In this document: piece after piece, positions 33,831 to 43,451 of the stretch
Numbering within the stretch: the stretch's first letter is position 1
Layout: every line of letters begins with the position of its first letter
Program-made: the position numbers and the translations under genes
Assembly (NCBI GenBank): GCA_965662735.1
Contig: CBFIIU010000010.1
Span: forward strand, 1 to 64,000
Length of the DNA: 64,000 nucleotides
Reading direction: 5' to 3'
Source of the DNA: JAYODZ01 sp965662735
GTDB lineage: Bacteria > Pseudomonadota > Alphaproteobacteria > RS24
Notes under the pieces: generated by a model
The model's database searches: none
What the model saw: only the letters and a program-made list of their open reading frames with translations
What the model was told of the DNA's origin: nothing

Positions 33831-33943
33831 GGTCGATATGCTCTGTTTGGGGGAGAGCTTAAGCGATTTTTTGATGGATAAAAACTCGCGATCAAACTGT
33901 GCTTATGCTACATACGGTCAAATTTCTATCAGAGGACTGATCA

Positions 33944-35662
33944 ATGAGCCGTTTTGATAAATCTAAACTTCCAAGTCGCTATGTGAGTGTTGGGCCCGAG
34001 CGGGCACCTCATCGGTCTTACTATTATGCCATGGGCATGACCGAAGCTGAAATTCAACAACCGTTTGTGGGGGTTGTCTCATGCTGGAATGAGGCCGCGC
34101 CATGTAATATTGCTCTGATGCGTCAGGCTCAGGCAGTCAAGCTGGGTGTGAAAGCCGCCGAGGGCACTCCGCGCGAGTTTTGCACGATTACAGTGACAGA
34201 TGGTATTGCCATGGGACATGAGGGCATGAAATCGTCCTTAGTGTCGCGCGACGTCATTGCGGATAGTGTAGAGCTGACCATGCGGGGGCATTGCTATGAT
34301 GCGCTGGTCGGCCTTGCCGGATGTGATAAGTCTTTACCCGGCTTAATGATGGCGATGGTGCGTCTCAATGTGCCGAGTGTATTTATGTATGGTGGCTCCA
34401 TTATGCCTGGTGAATTCAAGGGCAAAGACGTCACCGTGATGGATGTTTTTGAAGCTGTGGGCCAACATGCGGCCGGTAACTTGCCCGACGATGAACTGCA
34501 CGCGTTGGAATGTGTTGCCTGCCCAAGTGCGGGCGCCTGCGGTGGTCAATTCACCGCCAATACAATGGCCTGCGTCTCCGAGGCCATTGGTCTTGCCTTG
34601 CCCAACTCGGCCGGCGCACCTGCGCCTTATGAGAGCCGCGATGCCTATGCCGAAGCGTCGGGGCGGGCGGTGATGGATTTAATTGCGAAAAATATTCGCC
34701 CCCGCGATATTGTCACGCGCAAATCTCTTGAAAATGCGGCTGTGGTCGTGGCGGCAACCGGAGGCTCGACAAATGGGGGGCTTCACCTGCCGGCGATCGC
34801 GCATGAAGCGGGTATCGATTTTGATCTGATGGAAGTGGCGGAGGTGTTTAAGCGCACTCCTTACATCGCGGATTTAAAACCGGGCGGCCAGTATGTTGCC
34901 AAAGACATGTATGAGGCAGGGGGTGTGCCCATGCTGCTCAAAACTTTGCTCGATGGTGGCTATTTGCACGGAGACTGTTTAACCGTCACGGGACAATCAT
35001 TGGCCGATAATTTGGCAGACATCACATTTAATCCTGATCAAAAAGTCATTTATCCCGTTACCAATCCGCTCTCGCCCACGGGCGGTGTTGTGGGGTTAAC
35101 GGGCTCCTTGGCGCCGGATGGCGCGATTGTGAAAGTCGCGGGCATGACGCGCTTGCGCTTCGAGGGCAAAGCCCGCTGTTTTGATCGCGAGGAAGATGCC
35201 TTTGCCGCTGTTGAGGCCGGAAATTATCAAGAAGGCGAAGTTTTGGTCATTCGCTATGAAGGGCCAAAAGGCGGCCCTGGCATGCGGGAAATGCTGTCAA
35301 CAACCGCAGCCATATACGGGCAGGGCAATGGCGATAAAGTTGCGCTGATCACCGATGGCCGTTTTTCGGGCGCCACGCGCGGCTTTTGCATTGGCCATGT
35401 TGGCCCGGAAGCCGCCGAAGGTGGGCCGATCGCCTTAATTGAAGATGGCGACACCATCATTATCGATGCTGAAAAGGGAACGCTTGACCTGATGGTTGAT
35501 GCGGATGAGCTGGCGCGACGTCGTGCCAATTGGCGTCCGCGTGAGACGGATTTCGCCAGTGGTACATTGTGGAAATATGCCCAAACAGTTGGCCCGGCAC
35601 GCAATGGCGCCGTCACTCACCCAGGTGGAAAAAAAGAAAAGCGAGCTTACGCGGATATTTAG
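33944..35662 (+). CDS. ilvD: Dihydroxy-acid dehydratase
   Basis: 572-residue enzyme of valine, leucine and isoleucine synthesis (dihydroxy-acid to 2-oxo-acid). The Fe-S cluster ligands are C54, C127 (GLAGCDKSLPG) and C199 (CPSAGACGGQFTANTM), the 2Fe-2S pattern of the IlvD/Edd family. The C-terminal half has ITDGRFSGATRGFCIGHVGPEA. Start ATG has GAGGA upstream. Monocistronic; xthA converges 23 bp away. Sugar-acid dehydratases are related, but length and motifs fit IlvD. Confidence 0.94.
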   Translation: MSRFDKSKLPSRYVSVGPERAPHRSYYYAMGMTEAEIQQPFVGVVSCWNEAAPCNIALMRQAQAVKLGVKAAEGTPREFCTITVTDGIAMGHEGMKSSLVSRDVIADSVELTMRGHCYDALVGLAGCDKSLPGLMMAMVRLNVPSVFMYGGSIMPGEFKGKDVTVMDVFEAVGQHAAGNLPDDELHALECVACPSAGACGGQFTANTMACVSEAIGLALPNSAGAPAPYESRDAYAEASGRAVMDLIAKNIRPRDIVTRKSLENAAVVVAATGGSTNGGLHLPAIAHEAGIDFDLMEVAEVFKRTPYIADLKPGGQYVAKDMYEAGGVPMLLKTLLDGGYLHGDCLTVTGQSLADNLADITFNPDQKVIYPVTNPLSPTGGVVGLTGSLAPDGAIVKVAGMTRLRFEGKARCFDREEDAFAAVEAGNYQEGEVLVIRYEGPKGGPGMREMLSTTAAIYGQGNGDKVALITDGRFSGATRGFCIGHVGPEAAEGGPIALIEDGDTIIIDAEKGTLDLMVDADELARRRANWRPRETDFASGTLWKYAQTVGPARNGAVTHPGGKKEKRAYADI

Positions 35663-35684
35663 ACAAATATTCTAGCGTAAAAAA

Positions 35685-36491
35685 TCATATTCCTGTCCCA
35701 TCCACCTTCAGGCGGATGGCGATGGGTGTGTGGTCGGACGGGCGCTCTTGGGCGCGGACTTCTTTGTGAATTTCAACGTCTGCCAAAAGGTCGGCTGCGA
35801 GCGGGCTGAGTAGATGGTGGTCGATGCGAATGCCCTTGTTTTTGGGAAAAGCACCGCCTTGATAATCCCAAAACGTATAGCCATCGGGGCCGGGGTTATG
35901 TTTCAGCTCGTACGCATCGGCATAGCCTAGATTATGAATGCGTCGAAAAGCCTGACGACTTTCTAGGCGAAATAAGGCGTCTTCGGCCCACGCGGCCGGG
36001 TCGTAGCAATCCTCTGGAGAGGGAATAATATTATAATCGCCGCTCAGAACCGTTGCTTCCTCCAGGTCCAGCAGGCTTTGGGCATGGTGACATAAGGCCT
36101 CCATAAACCGCAATTTATATTGATATTTCTCTCCCGTGCCACCTTCAACCGGGTTTCCATTGGGGAGATAAATTGAGGCCACACGCAGCGGCGTCTCGCC
36201 AGCCATAATGAGGGCTTCGATATAGCGACTTTGCTCATCTTCAAAAGAGGGTAGGCCCCGCCGCACATCTTCAAGCGGGAATCGAGAAATGAGCGCGACG
36301 CCATTATAGGTCTTTTGTCCAAAGGTCTCGACCGTGTAGCCGAGATCTTCGATGGCTTCGCGCGGAAACGCTTCATCGACGCATTTCAGCTCTTGAAGGC
36401 ATAAGATGTCGGGTTGATAATCCGTTAAATAGCTAACCACATGGGGCAAGCGGGCCTTAACCGAGTTAACATTCCAGCTGACAATACGCAC
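35685..36491 (-). CDS. xthA: Exodeoxyribonuclease III
   Basis: 268-residue AP endonuclease/3'-5' exonuclease of base excision repair. N-terminal RIVSWNVNSVKARL, catalytic E34 in LQELKC, the GDYN motif in the middle, and the C-terminal RIDHHLLS and PSDHTPI motifs. The GTG start lies 6 bp after the erpA stop, so the two form an operon divergent from dgt. Confidence 0.93.
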   Translation of the reverse strand: MRIVSWNVNSVKARLPHVVSYLTDYQPDILCLQELKCVDEAFPREAIEDLGYTVETFGQKTYNGVALISRFPLEDVRRGLPSFEDEQSRYIEALIMAGETPLRVASIYLPNGNPVEGGTGEKYQYKLRFMEALCHHAQSLLDLEEATVLSGDYNIIPSPEDCYDPAAWAEDALFRLESRQAFRRIHNLGYADAYELKHNPGPDGYTFWDYQGGAFPKNKGIRIDHHLLSPLAADLLADVEIHKEVRAQERPSDHTPIAIRLKVDGTGI

Positions 36492-36497
36492 AGGAGC

Positions 36498-36824
36498 TTA
36501 TACAGCGAAGGATGTTCCGCAACCGCAAGCTGCTGTCGCGTTTGGATTATTGATCCGAAAAGAGGAGCCAACCAGATCATCAACCCAGTCTATTTCAGCG
36601 CCAGCCATGTACCCAATAGACATCGGATCAATTAAAATGGTGACATCATCGCGTTCAAAAACGAGATCATCGTCCATTTTCTGGTCATCAATCGCGAAAC
36701 TATACTGGAAGCCTGAACAGCCGCCCCCCATAACCGAAATGCGCAACATGGACCCTGCCGTTTCATCGGCAAGGATTTTGCGAATGCGGTTGGCCGCGGT
36801 TTCACTAATGGTTACAGTGCTCAT
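36498..36824 (-). CDS. erpA: Iron-sulfur cluster insertion protein ErpA
   Basis: 108-residue A-type carrier that delivers Fe-S clusters to target enzymes. The three ligand cysteines are C36 (GGGCSGFQY), C100 and C102 (CGCGTSF). The middle reads VFERDDVTILIDPMSIGYMAGAEIDWVDDL, an ErpA-like pattern. Upstream of xthA in one transcript; this erpA-xthA pair beside dgt is common in alphaproteobacteria. Confidence 0.93.
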   Translation of the reverse strand: MSTVTISETAANRIRKILADETAGSMLRISVMGGGCSGFQYSFAIDDQKMDDDLVFERDDVTILIDPMSIGYMAGAEIDWVDDLVGSSFRINNPNATAACGCGTSFAV

Positions 36825-36962
36825 AATGTAGAAATAGGTGTTTCTGAGCGCCTTTTCAAGGCGATCCGTAAATGTTATGCGGAATTCTGTCGAAAACCGG
36901 ACGTCTTGAAAAAGCGGACACGCCGCCCAAGCTCAAAACGCTCCGCACTGAAAGGATTGATC

Positions 36963-38141
36963 ATGTCTAGAGACATGTCTGTAGCTTCCTACGCCACTGG
37001 CCCCTCACGCGGACGTTTGGTGAAAGAGCCAGAAAGTCCGACCCGCTCTCCCTATCAACGCGATCGTGATCGCATTGTGCATTCCAGCGCGTTTCGTCGA
37101 TTGAAACATAAAACACAAGTTTTTGTCGCGCATGTTGGCGACAGTTACCGAACCCGCTTGACCCATTCTCTTGAGGTCGCCCAAATTGCGCGTTCCGTGG
37201 CCCGCGAATTATCGCTCGATGAGGATTTGGCTGAAATGCTGGCTCTCGCGCATGATTTGGGGCACACGCCCTTTGGGCATGCCGGTGAGGATGCCTTACA
37301 TGCGGTGATGGCGCCGTTTGGTGGTTTCGACCATAATGCGCAAACCTTGCGCATCGTGACGGCGCTCGAGGAACGATATATTGCGTTTGACGGCCTCAAT
37401 CTCACCTGGGAGAGCTTGGAAGGCATTGTAAAGCATAATGGCCCATTGATCACGCCGAGCCGAGATTTGGCGTCGCTGCCTTATGCCATTCAAGCCTACG
37501 CAGATCATCAAGACCTTGAATTGGATGGCTTTCCAGGACCAGAAGCACAAGTCGCCGCGCTGGCCGATGATATCGCTTATAATAACCATGATATTGATGA
37601 TGGATTGCGGGCCGGTCTTTTGTCCCTCGAGGAAGTATCGGGCTTACCAATTATTGGCGATATTATCCAAAAACTGCGGCAAGAGCATGGCTCGGTCTCG
37701 CAAAAACGGCTTCGTCACGAGGCTATTCGCCGGATGATTTCTATCATGATTGCCGATTTGGTGTCGGAGACACGCCGTCGGCTGGCCATTCATAAACCCG
37801 AAACCGTCGAGGATATTAGAGGGCTCACCGAACCGATTGTATCTTTTTCCAGTGAGCTGAATGAGCAGAATTTAATCATAAAAACTTTTCTGCGCGATCG
37901 GATGTATCGTCATTATACGGTTAATCGGTCGATGAGTAAGGCGCGGCGTTTGGTTCAACGCATCTTCACCCTGTTCTTGGAAGAGCCGAGCCTCATGCCC
38001 AGCGAATGGGCGGAAAAAGCAGTGGGGCAGCCCGATGACGCTCGCGCCCGCCATATTGCCGACTATGTTGCGGGAATGACAGACCGTTTTGCGATAGCCG
38101 AATATCGTCGGTTATTTGATATTGTGGACGAATTGGCCTAG
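36963..38141 (+). CDS. dgt: Deoxyguanosinetriphosphate triphosphohydrolase-like protein
   Basis: 392-residue HD-domain dNTPase that cleaves dGTP or other dNTPs to nucleoside and triphosphate. Metal motif: THSLEVAQIARSVA, then ALAHDLGHTPFGHAGEDAL, and DDIAYNNHDIDDGLRAG. N-terminus SPYQRDRDRIVHSSAFRRLKHKTQVF is typical. Start chosen at ATG 36963 with AAAGGA upstream; the open frame before it is not conserved. First of a co-directional block through argS to secF. Confidence 0.9.
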   Translation: MSRDMSVASYATGPSRGRLVKEPESPTRSPYQRDRDRIVHSSAFRRLKHKTQVFVAHVGDSYRTRLTHSLEVAQIARSVARELSLDEDLAEMLALAHDLGHTPFGHAGEDALHAVMAPFGGFDHNAQTLRIVTALEERYIAFDGLNLTWESLEGIVKHNGPLITPSRDLASLPYAIQAYADHQDLELDGFPGPEAQVAALADDIAYNNHDIDDGLRAGLLSLEEVSGLPIIGDIIQKLRQEHGSVSQKRLRHEAIRRMISIMIADLVSETRRRLAIHKPETVEDIRGLTEPIVSFSSELNEQNLIIKTFLRDRMYRHYTVNRSMSKARRLVQRIFTLFLEEPSLMPSEWAEKAVGQPDDARARHIADYVAGMTDRFAIAEYRRLFDIVDELA

Positions 38142-38205
38142 GCGCTGTGGTCTATGGTGTGGTCTATGGCGCAGATGCGTGCCTTATTTCATGTGTGAGT
38201 GATCG

Positions 38206-39963
38206 ATGAATATTTTTTCTCTTTTTGCGCAAAAAATGGACGACCAGTTACAGGCGCTCGTCGCCGCTGGGAAGGTGCCCGAGGGGCTTGATGCTAGCCG
38301 CGCCACAATTGAATTGCCACGGGACACCGAGCATGGTGATTTGGCGAGCAATATGGCTATGGTGCTGGCGAAATCGGCCGGCATGCCGCCGCGCCAGATG
38401 GCGGAATTTTTGGTCGCTGGTATTCAGCAAGACCCGAGCGTTATCTCGGCCGAGATTGCTGGGCCAGGGTTTATCAATTTGCGATTGTCGGCGGCTTTTT
38501 GGCAAGATCTCGCGCGCCAAGTCTTATCGGCTGATACCGCTTATGGGCATGCGATGCAGAAGCAGACGGCGCCGATCAATTTAGAATATGTGTCGGCCAA
38601 TCCCACAGGGCCAATGCATGTGGGGCACGCCCGCGGCGCCGTCGTTGGCGATGTGCTGGCTTCGTTGCTCGACGCGGCCGGTTATTCGGTAACCAAAGAA
38701 TATTATATCAATGATGCGGGGAGCCAGGTCACCACGCTGGCGCGCTCGGCGCTTTTGCGAATGCGTGAGGCGTTGGGCGAAGAGATTGGCGAAATACCCG
38801 AGGGATTATATCCGGGAGATTATCTGGTGCCCGTTGGTCAGGCCTTGGCCTCAACCTATGGGGCTGACTTGTTCTCGCGCGATGAAGCTGACCAACTCGC
38901 ATGCGCTAAAGCGCTCGCTCTGCCGATGATGATGGACATGATCAAAGATGATCTGGCCTCGCTCGGCGTTGCTCATGATCATTTTCTGTCCGAGCAATCC
39001 TTACATGATAGTGGTGCGGTAGCGGATGTTGTTGCGATGCTCGATCAGAAAAGTTTGGTGTATCGCGGTAAACTTGATCCACCGAAAGGGATTGAGCCAC
39101 CCGAAGATTGGGAAGCTGAAGAACAAGTTCTGTTTCGGTCGACTGATTTTGGAGATGATACAGATCGTGCGCTGCAAAAGGCCGACGGCAGTTGGACCTA
39201 TTTTGCGCCGGACATTGCCTGCCACTTTAATAAATATGAGCGTGGCTTTCGCGACATGATTAATATTTGGGGGGCCGATCACGCGGGTTACATTAAGCGT
39301 ATGGTCTCGGCCGTAACTGCGATTTCCGATCATCAGGCGCGGCTCGAGGTCAAGGTCTGTCAGATGGTGAAACTGCAACGCGATGGTCAGCCGGTCAAAA
39401 TGTCGAAGCGCGCAGGGGAATTCATTACATTGCGTGAAGTGGTCGACGAGGTGGGGCGCGACGTCGTTCGGTTTATGATGCTGACGCGGAAAAATGATGC
39501 ACCGCTTGATTTTGATTTTAACCTGGTGAAGGAGAAATCCCGCGATAACCCAGTGTTTTACGTTCAATATGCCTATGCGCGAATTTGTTCCATTTTTCGC
39601 AATGCCGCAGAGGCAGGCTGGTCGCCCGACCAATTAGCAACGACAGCGCTAGCGGCGGCCGATTTATCGGCGCTTGATCAGCCGCATGATGTGGGTTTGC
39701 TGAGGCTGGTGGCCCATTATCCAAAGGTGATTGATGCCGCGGCAGAAACGCGCGAGCCCCATCGGCTCGCCTTTTTCGCGCAAGAAATGGCGGCGGCTTT
39801 TCACTCGGTTTGGAATTTGGGCAAGGAAGATCCAAGTGCTCGATTTTTGCAAGATGATACCGCGCGGACGCAGGCTCGCCTCGCGCTGGCTCGGTGTGTT
39901 CAGATTACGCTCGGAAATTGTTTGCGCTTGATGGGCGTAGAACCGCAAGACGAAATGCGATAA
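38206..39963 (+). CDS. argS: Arginyl-tRNA synthetase
   Basis: 585-residue class I synthetase. Additional N-terminal domain (1-110), HIGH-type motif in SANPTGPMHVGHARGA, YYINDAGSQ, the WGADHAGYIKRM strand, and KMSK-like MSKRAGEFITLREVVDEVG. C-terminal anticodon-binding helices contain PVFYVQYAYARICS and end LMGVEPQDEMR. The SPOR gene follows in the conserved order. Confidence 0.96.
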   Translation: MNIFSLFAQKMDDQLQALVAAGKVPEGLDASRATIELPRDTEHGDLASNMAMVLAKSAGMPPRQMAEFLVAGIQQDPSVISAEIAGPGFINLRLSAAFWQDLARQVLSADTAYGHAMQKQTAPINLEYVSANPTGPMHVGHARGAVVGDVLASLLDAAGYSVTKEYYINDAGSQVTTLARSALLRMREALGEEIGEIPEGLYPGDYLVPVGQALASTYGADLFSRDEADQLACAKALALPMMMDMIKDDLASLGVAHDHFLSEQSLHDSGAVADVVAMLDQKSLVYRGKLDPPKGIEPPEDWEAEEQVLFRSTDFGDDTDRALQKADGSWTYFAPDIACHFNKYERGFRDMINIWGADHAGYIKRMVSAVTAISDHQARLEVKVCQMVKLQRDGQPVKMSKRAGEFITLREVVDEVGRDVVRFMMLTRKNDAPLDFDFNLVKEKSRDNPVFYVQYAYARICSIFRNAAEAGWSPDQLATTALAAADLSALDQPHDVGLLRLVAHYPKVIDAAAETREPHRLAFFAQEMAAAFHSVWNLGKEDPSARFLQDDTARTQARLALARCVQITLGNCLRLMGVEPQDEMR

Positions 39964-40001
39964 TCTCCCCTCATAACCGCCGATGAGTGAAGGAAAGAAA
40001 A

Positions 40002-40877
40002 ATGATTAGAAATCCACTTCATGATAAGCCATTTGATGCCGACGCTGAGATGGATGACTTGGAAATGGCGCGGCCATCTTACGATGCGACCTCTTATGCG
40101 CGCTCGGGTTCGGTTTTCCGAACGTCACTTTTTGTCATTGCCATTGTGATTTTCTCATCGCTGGCCGCGGGGTTGTATTTCTATGCCTATCAACGCGGGC
40201 TGGAGGATGGACAGCGCGAGATGCCACCAGTGATTGCCGCAAATCCAGAGCCGATGCGCGTGTCGCCCGAGGTTGCGGGTGAGGCACCAGAGCCGGTTGA
40301 AGACCTTAATATTCATCGGGTCATTCAGGGCAATTCTGAAGCTGTGCCCGAGCCTGACATGAATGATGGGCGGCCCGAGAGTTTACTCGCGGGCACGAGT
40401 GCTGCGGAGCCGCAAGAGGCCGAGGCAAGCGCGCCCGAGCCTCGAGTGGAAAACCCAACCCCTCCAGCCGATGTTCAGCCAACCGCCATTGCCCCTGTGC
40501 GCCCTGCTGAAGAAGTGAAGCCAGAGGTAAAGCAAGAGCCAAGTGTCGCTGCTCCTGCATCGCCTCAGGCGGCTCCCGAGCCATCTCCTAAACCAACACG
40601 ACAGGAAGCGACGCCTGCCACGTCGCGCTATATGGTTCAAATTGCAGCGACCCGTAGTCGTGCATTGGCCCGCAAAACATTTGCCGACCAAGCCAAAAAA
40701 TTTCCTGACCTCTTGGGACGGCGTGACCCGCTAATCCTGCGCGCCGATCTGGGTAGCAAAGGCATATTTTATCGGGTCAATGTGTCCGGGTTCTCAACCC
40801 GTGAAAACGCCAAGCGTTTCTGCGATGAGCTCGCCGCTGCCGGCGGATCGTGCCTCGTGAAGATTGAGCCGAATTAG
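40002..40877 (+). CDS. SPOR-domain inner-membrane protein
   Basis: 291 residues: cytoplasmic N-terminus, a single membrane helix (about 43-65, SLFVIAIVIFSSLAAGLYFYAY), a long Pro/Glu/Ala-rich periplasmic linker (about 75-205) and a C-terminal SPOR domain (about 208-291, YMVQIAATRSRALARKTF...FYRVNVSGFSTRENAKRFC). SPOR binds denuded peptidoglycan at the division site. Start chosen at ATG 40002 with AAGGA upstream rather than GTG 39987. Lies between argS and nagZ as in many alphaproteobacteria; a cell-division role is inferred from the domain. Confidence 0.85.
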   Translation: MIRNPLHDKPFDADAEMDDLEMARPSYDATSYARSGSVFRTSLFVIAIVIFSSLAAGLYFYAYQRGLEDGQREMPPVIAANPEPMRVSPEVAGEAPEPVEDLNIHRVIQGNSEAVPEPDMNDGRPESLLAGTSAAEPQEAEASAPEPRVENPTPPADVQPTAIAPVRPAEEVKPEVKQEPSVAAPASPQAAPEPSPKPTRQEATPATSRYMVQIAATRSRALARKTFADQAKKFPDLLGRRDPLILRADLGSKGIFYRVNVSGFSTRENAKRFCDELAAAGGSCLVKIEPN

Positions 40878-40887
40878 GCCGCACCTT

Positions 40888-41913
40888 ATGGTCACGTCGC
40901 GCGCCTTAATTATTGGTTTGGCGGGAAGCCAGCTCACATCGGATGAGCGACGGTTTCTTCGGGAGGTTCGCCCTTGGGGGGTGATTTTATTTGCCCGTAA
41001 TCTCGAGACAGTGGAGCAAATTCAGGCTCTCGTTTCCGATGTGCAAGAGCAGTTGGGCGACGCGCATGCGCCGATTTTGATTGATCAAGAAGGGGGACGG
41101 GTCGCGCGGCTTCGGCCCCCCTTGGCTCGGCCGCATCCACCAGCTGCCATCTATGGTGCGCTCTATCGTGATGACCCCGAGCAGGCGCGCCATGCGTGTT
41201 TTTTGGGCGCCCAAAGGCTTGCCGAGGATCTCATTCGTTACGGCATTAATATCAACTGTGCGCCCTGTTTGGATGTGCTGCAACCCGATGCGGATGCCAT
41301 TATTGGCGATCGCGCGTTCAGCGATGATGCTGAATGCGTCGGAGTGCTGGGGCGTGCTTTTATCGAGGGGTTGCAAGCGGGAGGTGTCTTGCCCGTTATC
41401 AAGCACATTCCAGGGCATGGCCGCGCGCAATGCGATAGCCATTTAGCCTTGCCGATTATTTCAGACGATCTCGACGCATTGCAGCGGGTTGATTTTAAGC
41501 CTTTTTCAATGTGTCGCGATGCACCGCTCGCAATGACAGGGCATCTCATGTACACCGCCCTCGATGCCGATCAGGTGAGCACTTGTTCACCCACCATCAT
41601 CCAAAAAGTGATCCGCGATGAAATTGGCTTTTCGGGTTTACTCATGAGTGACGATATATCAATGGAGGCGCTCTCCGGTACGCTGCGTGAGCGCGGGCAA
41701 GCGGCGATGGCTGCGGGCTGTGATTTGATTTTGCATTGTAATGGACGTTTCTCGGAAATGCAGGATTTGGCCACGATTGCGCCAGAATTATCCGATACCG
41801 CCCAGCGGCAGACCCGAGAAATTTCCGATAGATTGAGCGCGCCCAAAACATCGACTGTGGCGGATGAGCTTCTCTGGGGAGAACTTGTTTCATCGGTTTG
41901 GAAGGCCGATTGA
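40888..41913 (+). CDS. nagZ: Beta-N-acetylhexosaminidase, peptidoglycan recycling
   Basis: 341-residue cytoplasmic GH3 enzyme that removes GlcNAc from anhydro-muropeptides. KHIPGHGRAQCDSHLALP is the family's acid/base His loop, and SDDISMEALSG carries the nucleophile Asp. Also ILIDQEGGRVARLRPP near the N-terminus. ATG 40888 lies 10 bp after the SPOR stop with no strong ribosome site, so translation is probably coupled. Confidence 0.93.
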   Translation: MVTSRALIIGLAGSQLTSDERRFLREVRPWGVILFARNLETVEQIQALVSDVQEQLGDAHAPILIDQEGGRVARLRPPLARPHPPAAIYGALYRDDPEQARHACFLGAQRLAEDLIRYGININCAPCLDVLQPDADAIIGDRAFSDDAECVGVLGRAFIEGLQAGGVLPVIKHIPGHGRAQCDSHLALPIISDDLDALQRVDFKPFSMCRDAPLAMTGHLMYTALDADQVSTCSPTIIQKVIRDEIGFSGLLMSDDISMEALSGTLRERGQAAMAAGCDLILHCNGRFSEMQDLATIAPELSDTAQRQTREISDRLSAPKTSTVADELLWGELVSSVWKAD

Positions 41914-41932
41914 AAAGGGTATAGTTCCGCTC

Positions 41933-42745
41933 ATGAATGAAGTGGCAAATGATTCTGCTGAATTTGATCTCTCGAGCACAGTGTTCACTGCCGGAGACCG
42001 AGAAAATTGGCGTGTGGATGTCGAGGGGTTCGAAGGGCCCTTAGATGTCTTACTGGCGCTTGCGCGAACCCAAAAAGTTGATTTGCGCCAGATTTCGATT
42101 TTGCAATTGGCCGAGCAATATCTTGTCTTCATTCGCGACGCCCAAAAACTGAAATTGGAACTGGCAGCAGATTATCTGGTGATGGCAAGCTGGCTTGCCT
42201 ATCTCAAGTCGCGCCTTCTATTACCGCGTGAAGAGAATGAAGAGGAAGCGTCGGCTGAGGAAATGGCGGCGCGCTTGATGTTCCGTCTGCAACGTCTTGA
42301 TGCTATGCGGGATTGTGCGGCGCGCTTGATGACCCGCAATCTATTGGGGCGCGATGTGTTTATGCGCGGTATGCCGGATGGCATTCGCGTGAAACGCAAT
42401 AGCATTTATGAAGCGAGCCTGTTTGAGCTATTATCCTCTTATTCAACGCATCGTATTCGAAGCTATTACACCGAGTGGTCGCCGCCTGATCTTGATGTCC
42501 TCAGTATTGAGCGCGCCCGCATGCGGCTCGAACGCATGCTCGGCGCTTTAAGCGATTGGGAAAAATTGGACGCGATTTTACTGTCGGAAATTCGTAACCC
42601 GGCGAAGCGCCGGACGCACATTGCGAGCGGTTTTAGTGCGGCCCTCGAATTTGCGCGGGAAGGTCGTATTGAGTTACAGCAAGATCAGAATTTTGGTGAA
42701 ATTCGGTTGCGGCGGGCGCGGCCGCGACTGGCGGAGGGCCAATGA
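41933..42745 (+). CDS. scpA: Segregation and condensation protein A
   Basis: 270-residue kleisin of the Smc-ScpAB condensin. N-terminal VEGFEGPLDVLLALARTQKVDL, then LADYLVMASWLAYLKSRLLLP; C-terminal winged helix in about 190-270. Start set at ATG 41933, 19 bp after nagZ; the open frame reaches further upstream, but the extra 23 residues overlap nagZ and look non-conserved. It overlaps scpB by 4 bp (ATGA). Confidence 0.92.
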   Translation: MNEVANDSAEFDLSSTVFTAGDRENWRVDVEGFEGPLDVLLALARTQKVDLRQISILQLAEQYLVFIRDAQKLKLELAADYLVMASWLAYLKSRLLLPREENEEEASAEEMAARLMFRLQRLDAMRDCAARLMTRNLLGRDVFMRGMPDGIRVKRNSIYEASLFELLSSYSTHRIRSYYTEWSPPDLDVLSIERARMRLERMLGALSDWEKLDAILLSEIRNPAKRRTHIASGFSAALEFAREGRIELQQDQNFGEIRLRRARPRLAEGQ

Positions 42746-43443
42746 GCGAGCAACCAGATCCTGAGCAAAACACTCCAGCCGAAGTTCATGAGGCGATTGA
42801 ATTAGACCCGCGCCATTTGCGCATGGCCGAAGCGATTTTATTTGCCGCGAGTGAGCCCCTTGATCTCGGGAGTGTACGAGACCGTCTGCCGGATGGCGCG
42901 CCGATCGAGGCCTTGCTTGCGGCGATTATGGAAAAATATGCAGATGGTGGCTTTCATTTGGTCGAATTGGCTGGGAAATATGCTTTTCGAACCGCGCCCG
43001 ATTTGTCATCTGCGCTGCAAAAAGAGGTGAGCCAGCAGCGTCGTCTGTCGCGGGCCGCACTCGAGACGCTTGCGATCATTGCCTATCACCAGCCGGTTAC
43101 CCGCGCTGAAATTGAGGATATTCGCGGGGTGGCCGTGTCTAAGGGCACGATCGATGTTCTGTTGGAAAGCGAATGGGTTAAAATCCGTGGCCGTCGGCGC
43201 GTTCCGGGTCGGCCGGTCACATATGGCACCACCGATTATTTCCTCACTTATTTCGATCTCGCCTCTGTTAAAGATCTCCCGGGGCTTGAGGAATTACGAT
43301 CGGCAGGTCTTCTCGATGGGCGACTACCTCCCGGGTTTTCAATCCCAGAGCCGGATCCGGATAATGATCCAGAAGAAGATCCGCTCGATCTTGATGACGA
43401 TGGGTTGGAGCCGCTCGAAATGGATCTCGAAGAGACGGAGTGA
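42742..43443 (+). CDS. scpB: Segregation and condensation protein B
   Basis: 233-residue winged-helix partner of ScpA and Smc. Typical stretches: LRMAEAILFAASEPL, LSRAALETLAIIAYHQPVTRAEIEDIRGV, and GRPVTYGTTDYFLTYFDL. The C-terminal about 40 residues are very acidic (DPDNDPEEDPLDLDDDG). It overlaps scpA and runs into the ABC ATPase gene. Confidence 0.93.
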   Translation: MSEQPDPEQNTPAEVHEAIELDPRHLRMAEAILFAASEPLDLGSVRDRLPDGAPIEALLAAIMEKYADGGFHLVELAGKYAFRTAPDLSSALQKEVSQQRRLSRAALETLAIIAYHQPVTRAEIEDIRGVAVSKGTIDVLLESEWVKIRGRRRVPGRPVTYGTTDYFLTYFDLASVKDLPGLEELRSAGLLDGRLPPGFSIPEPDPDNDPEEDPLDLDDDGLEPLEMDLEETE

Positions 43444-43451
43444 GCCACTCC

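Noticed and set aside
39001..39633. 210-codon open frame on the minus strand
   Set aside because: Lies wholly antisense to argS, whose synthetase motifs are continuous; the translation has no recognisable family.
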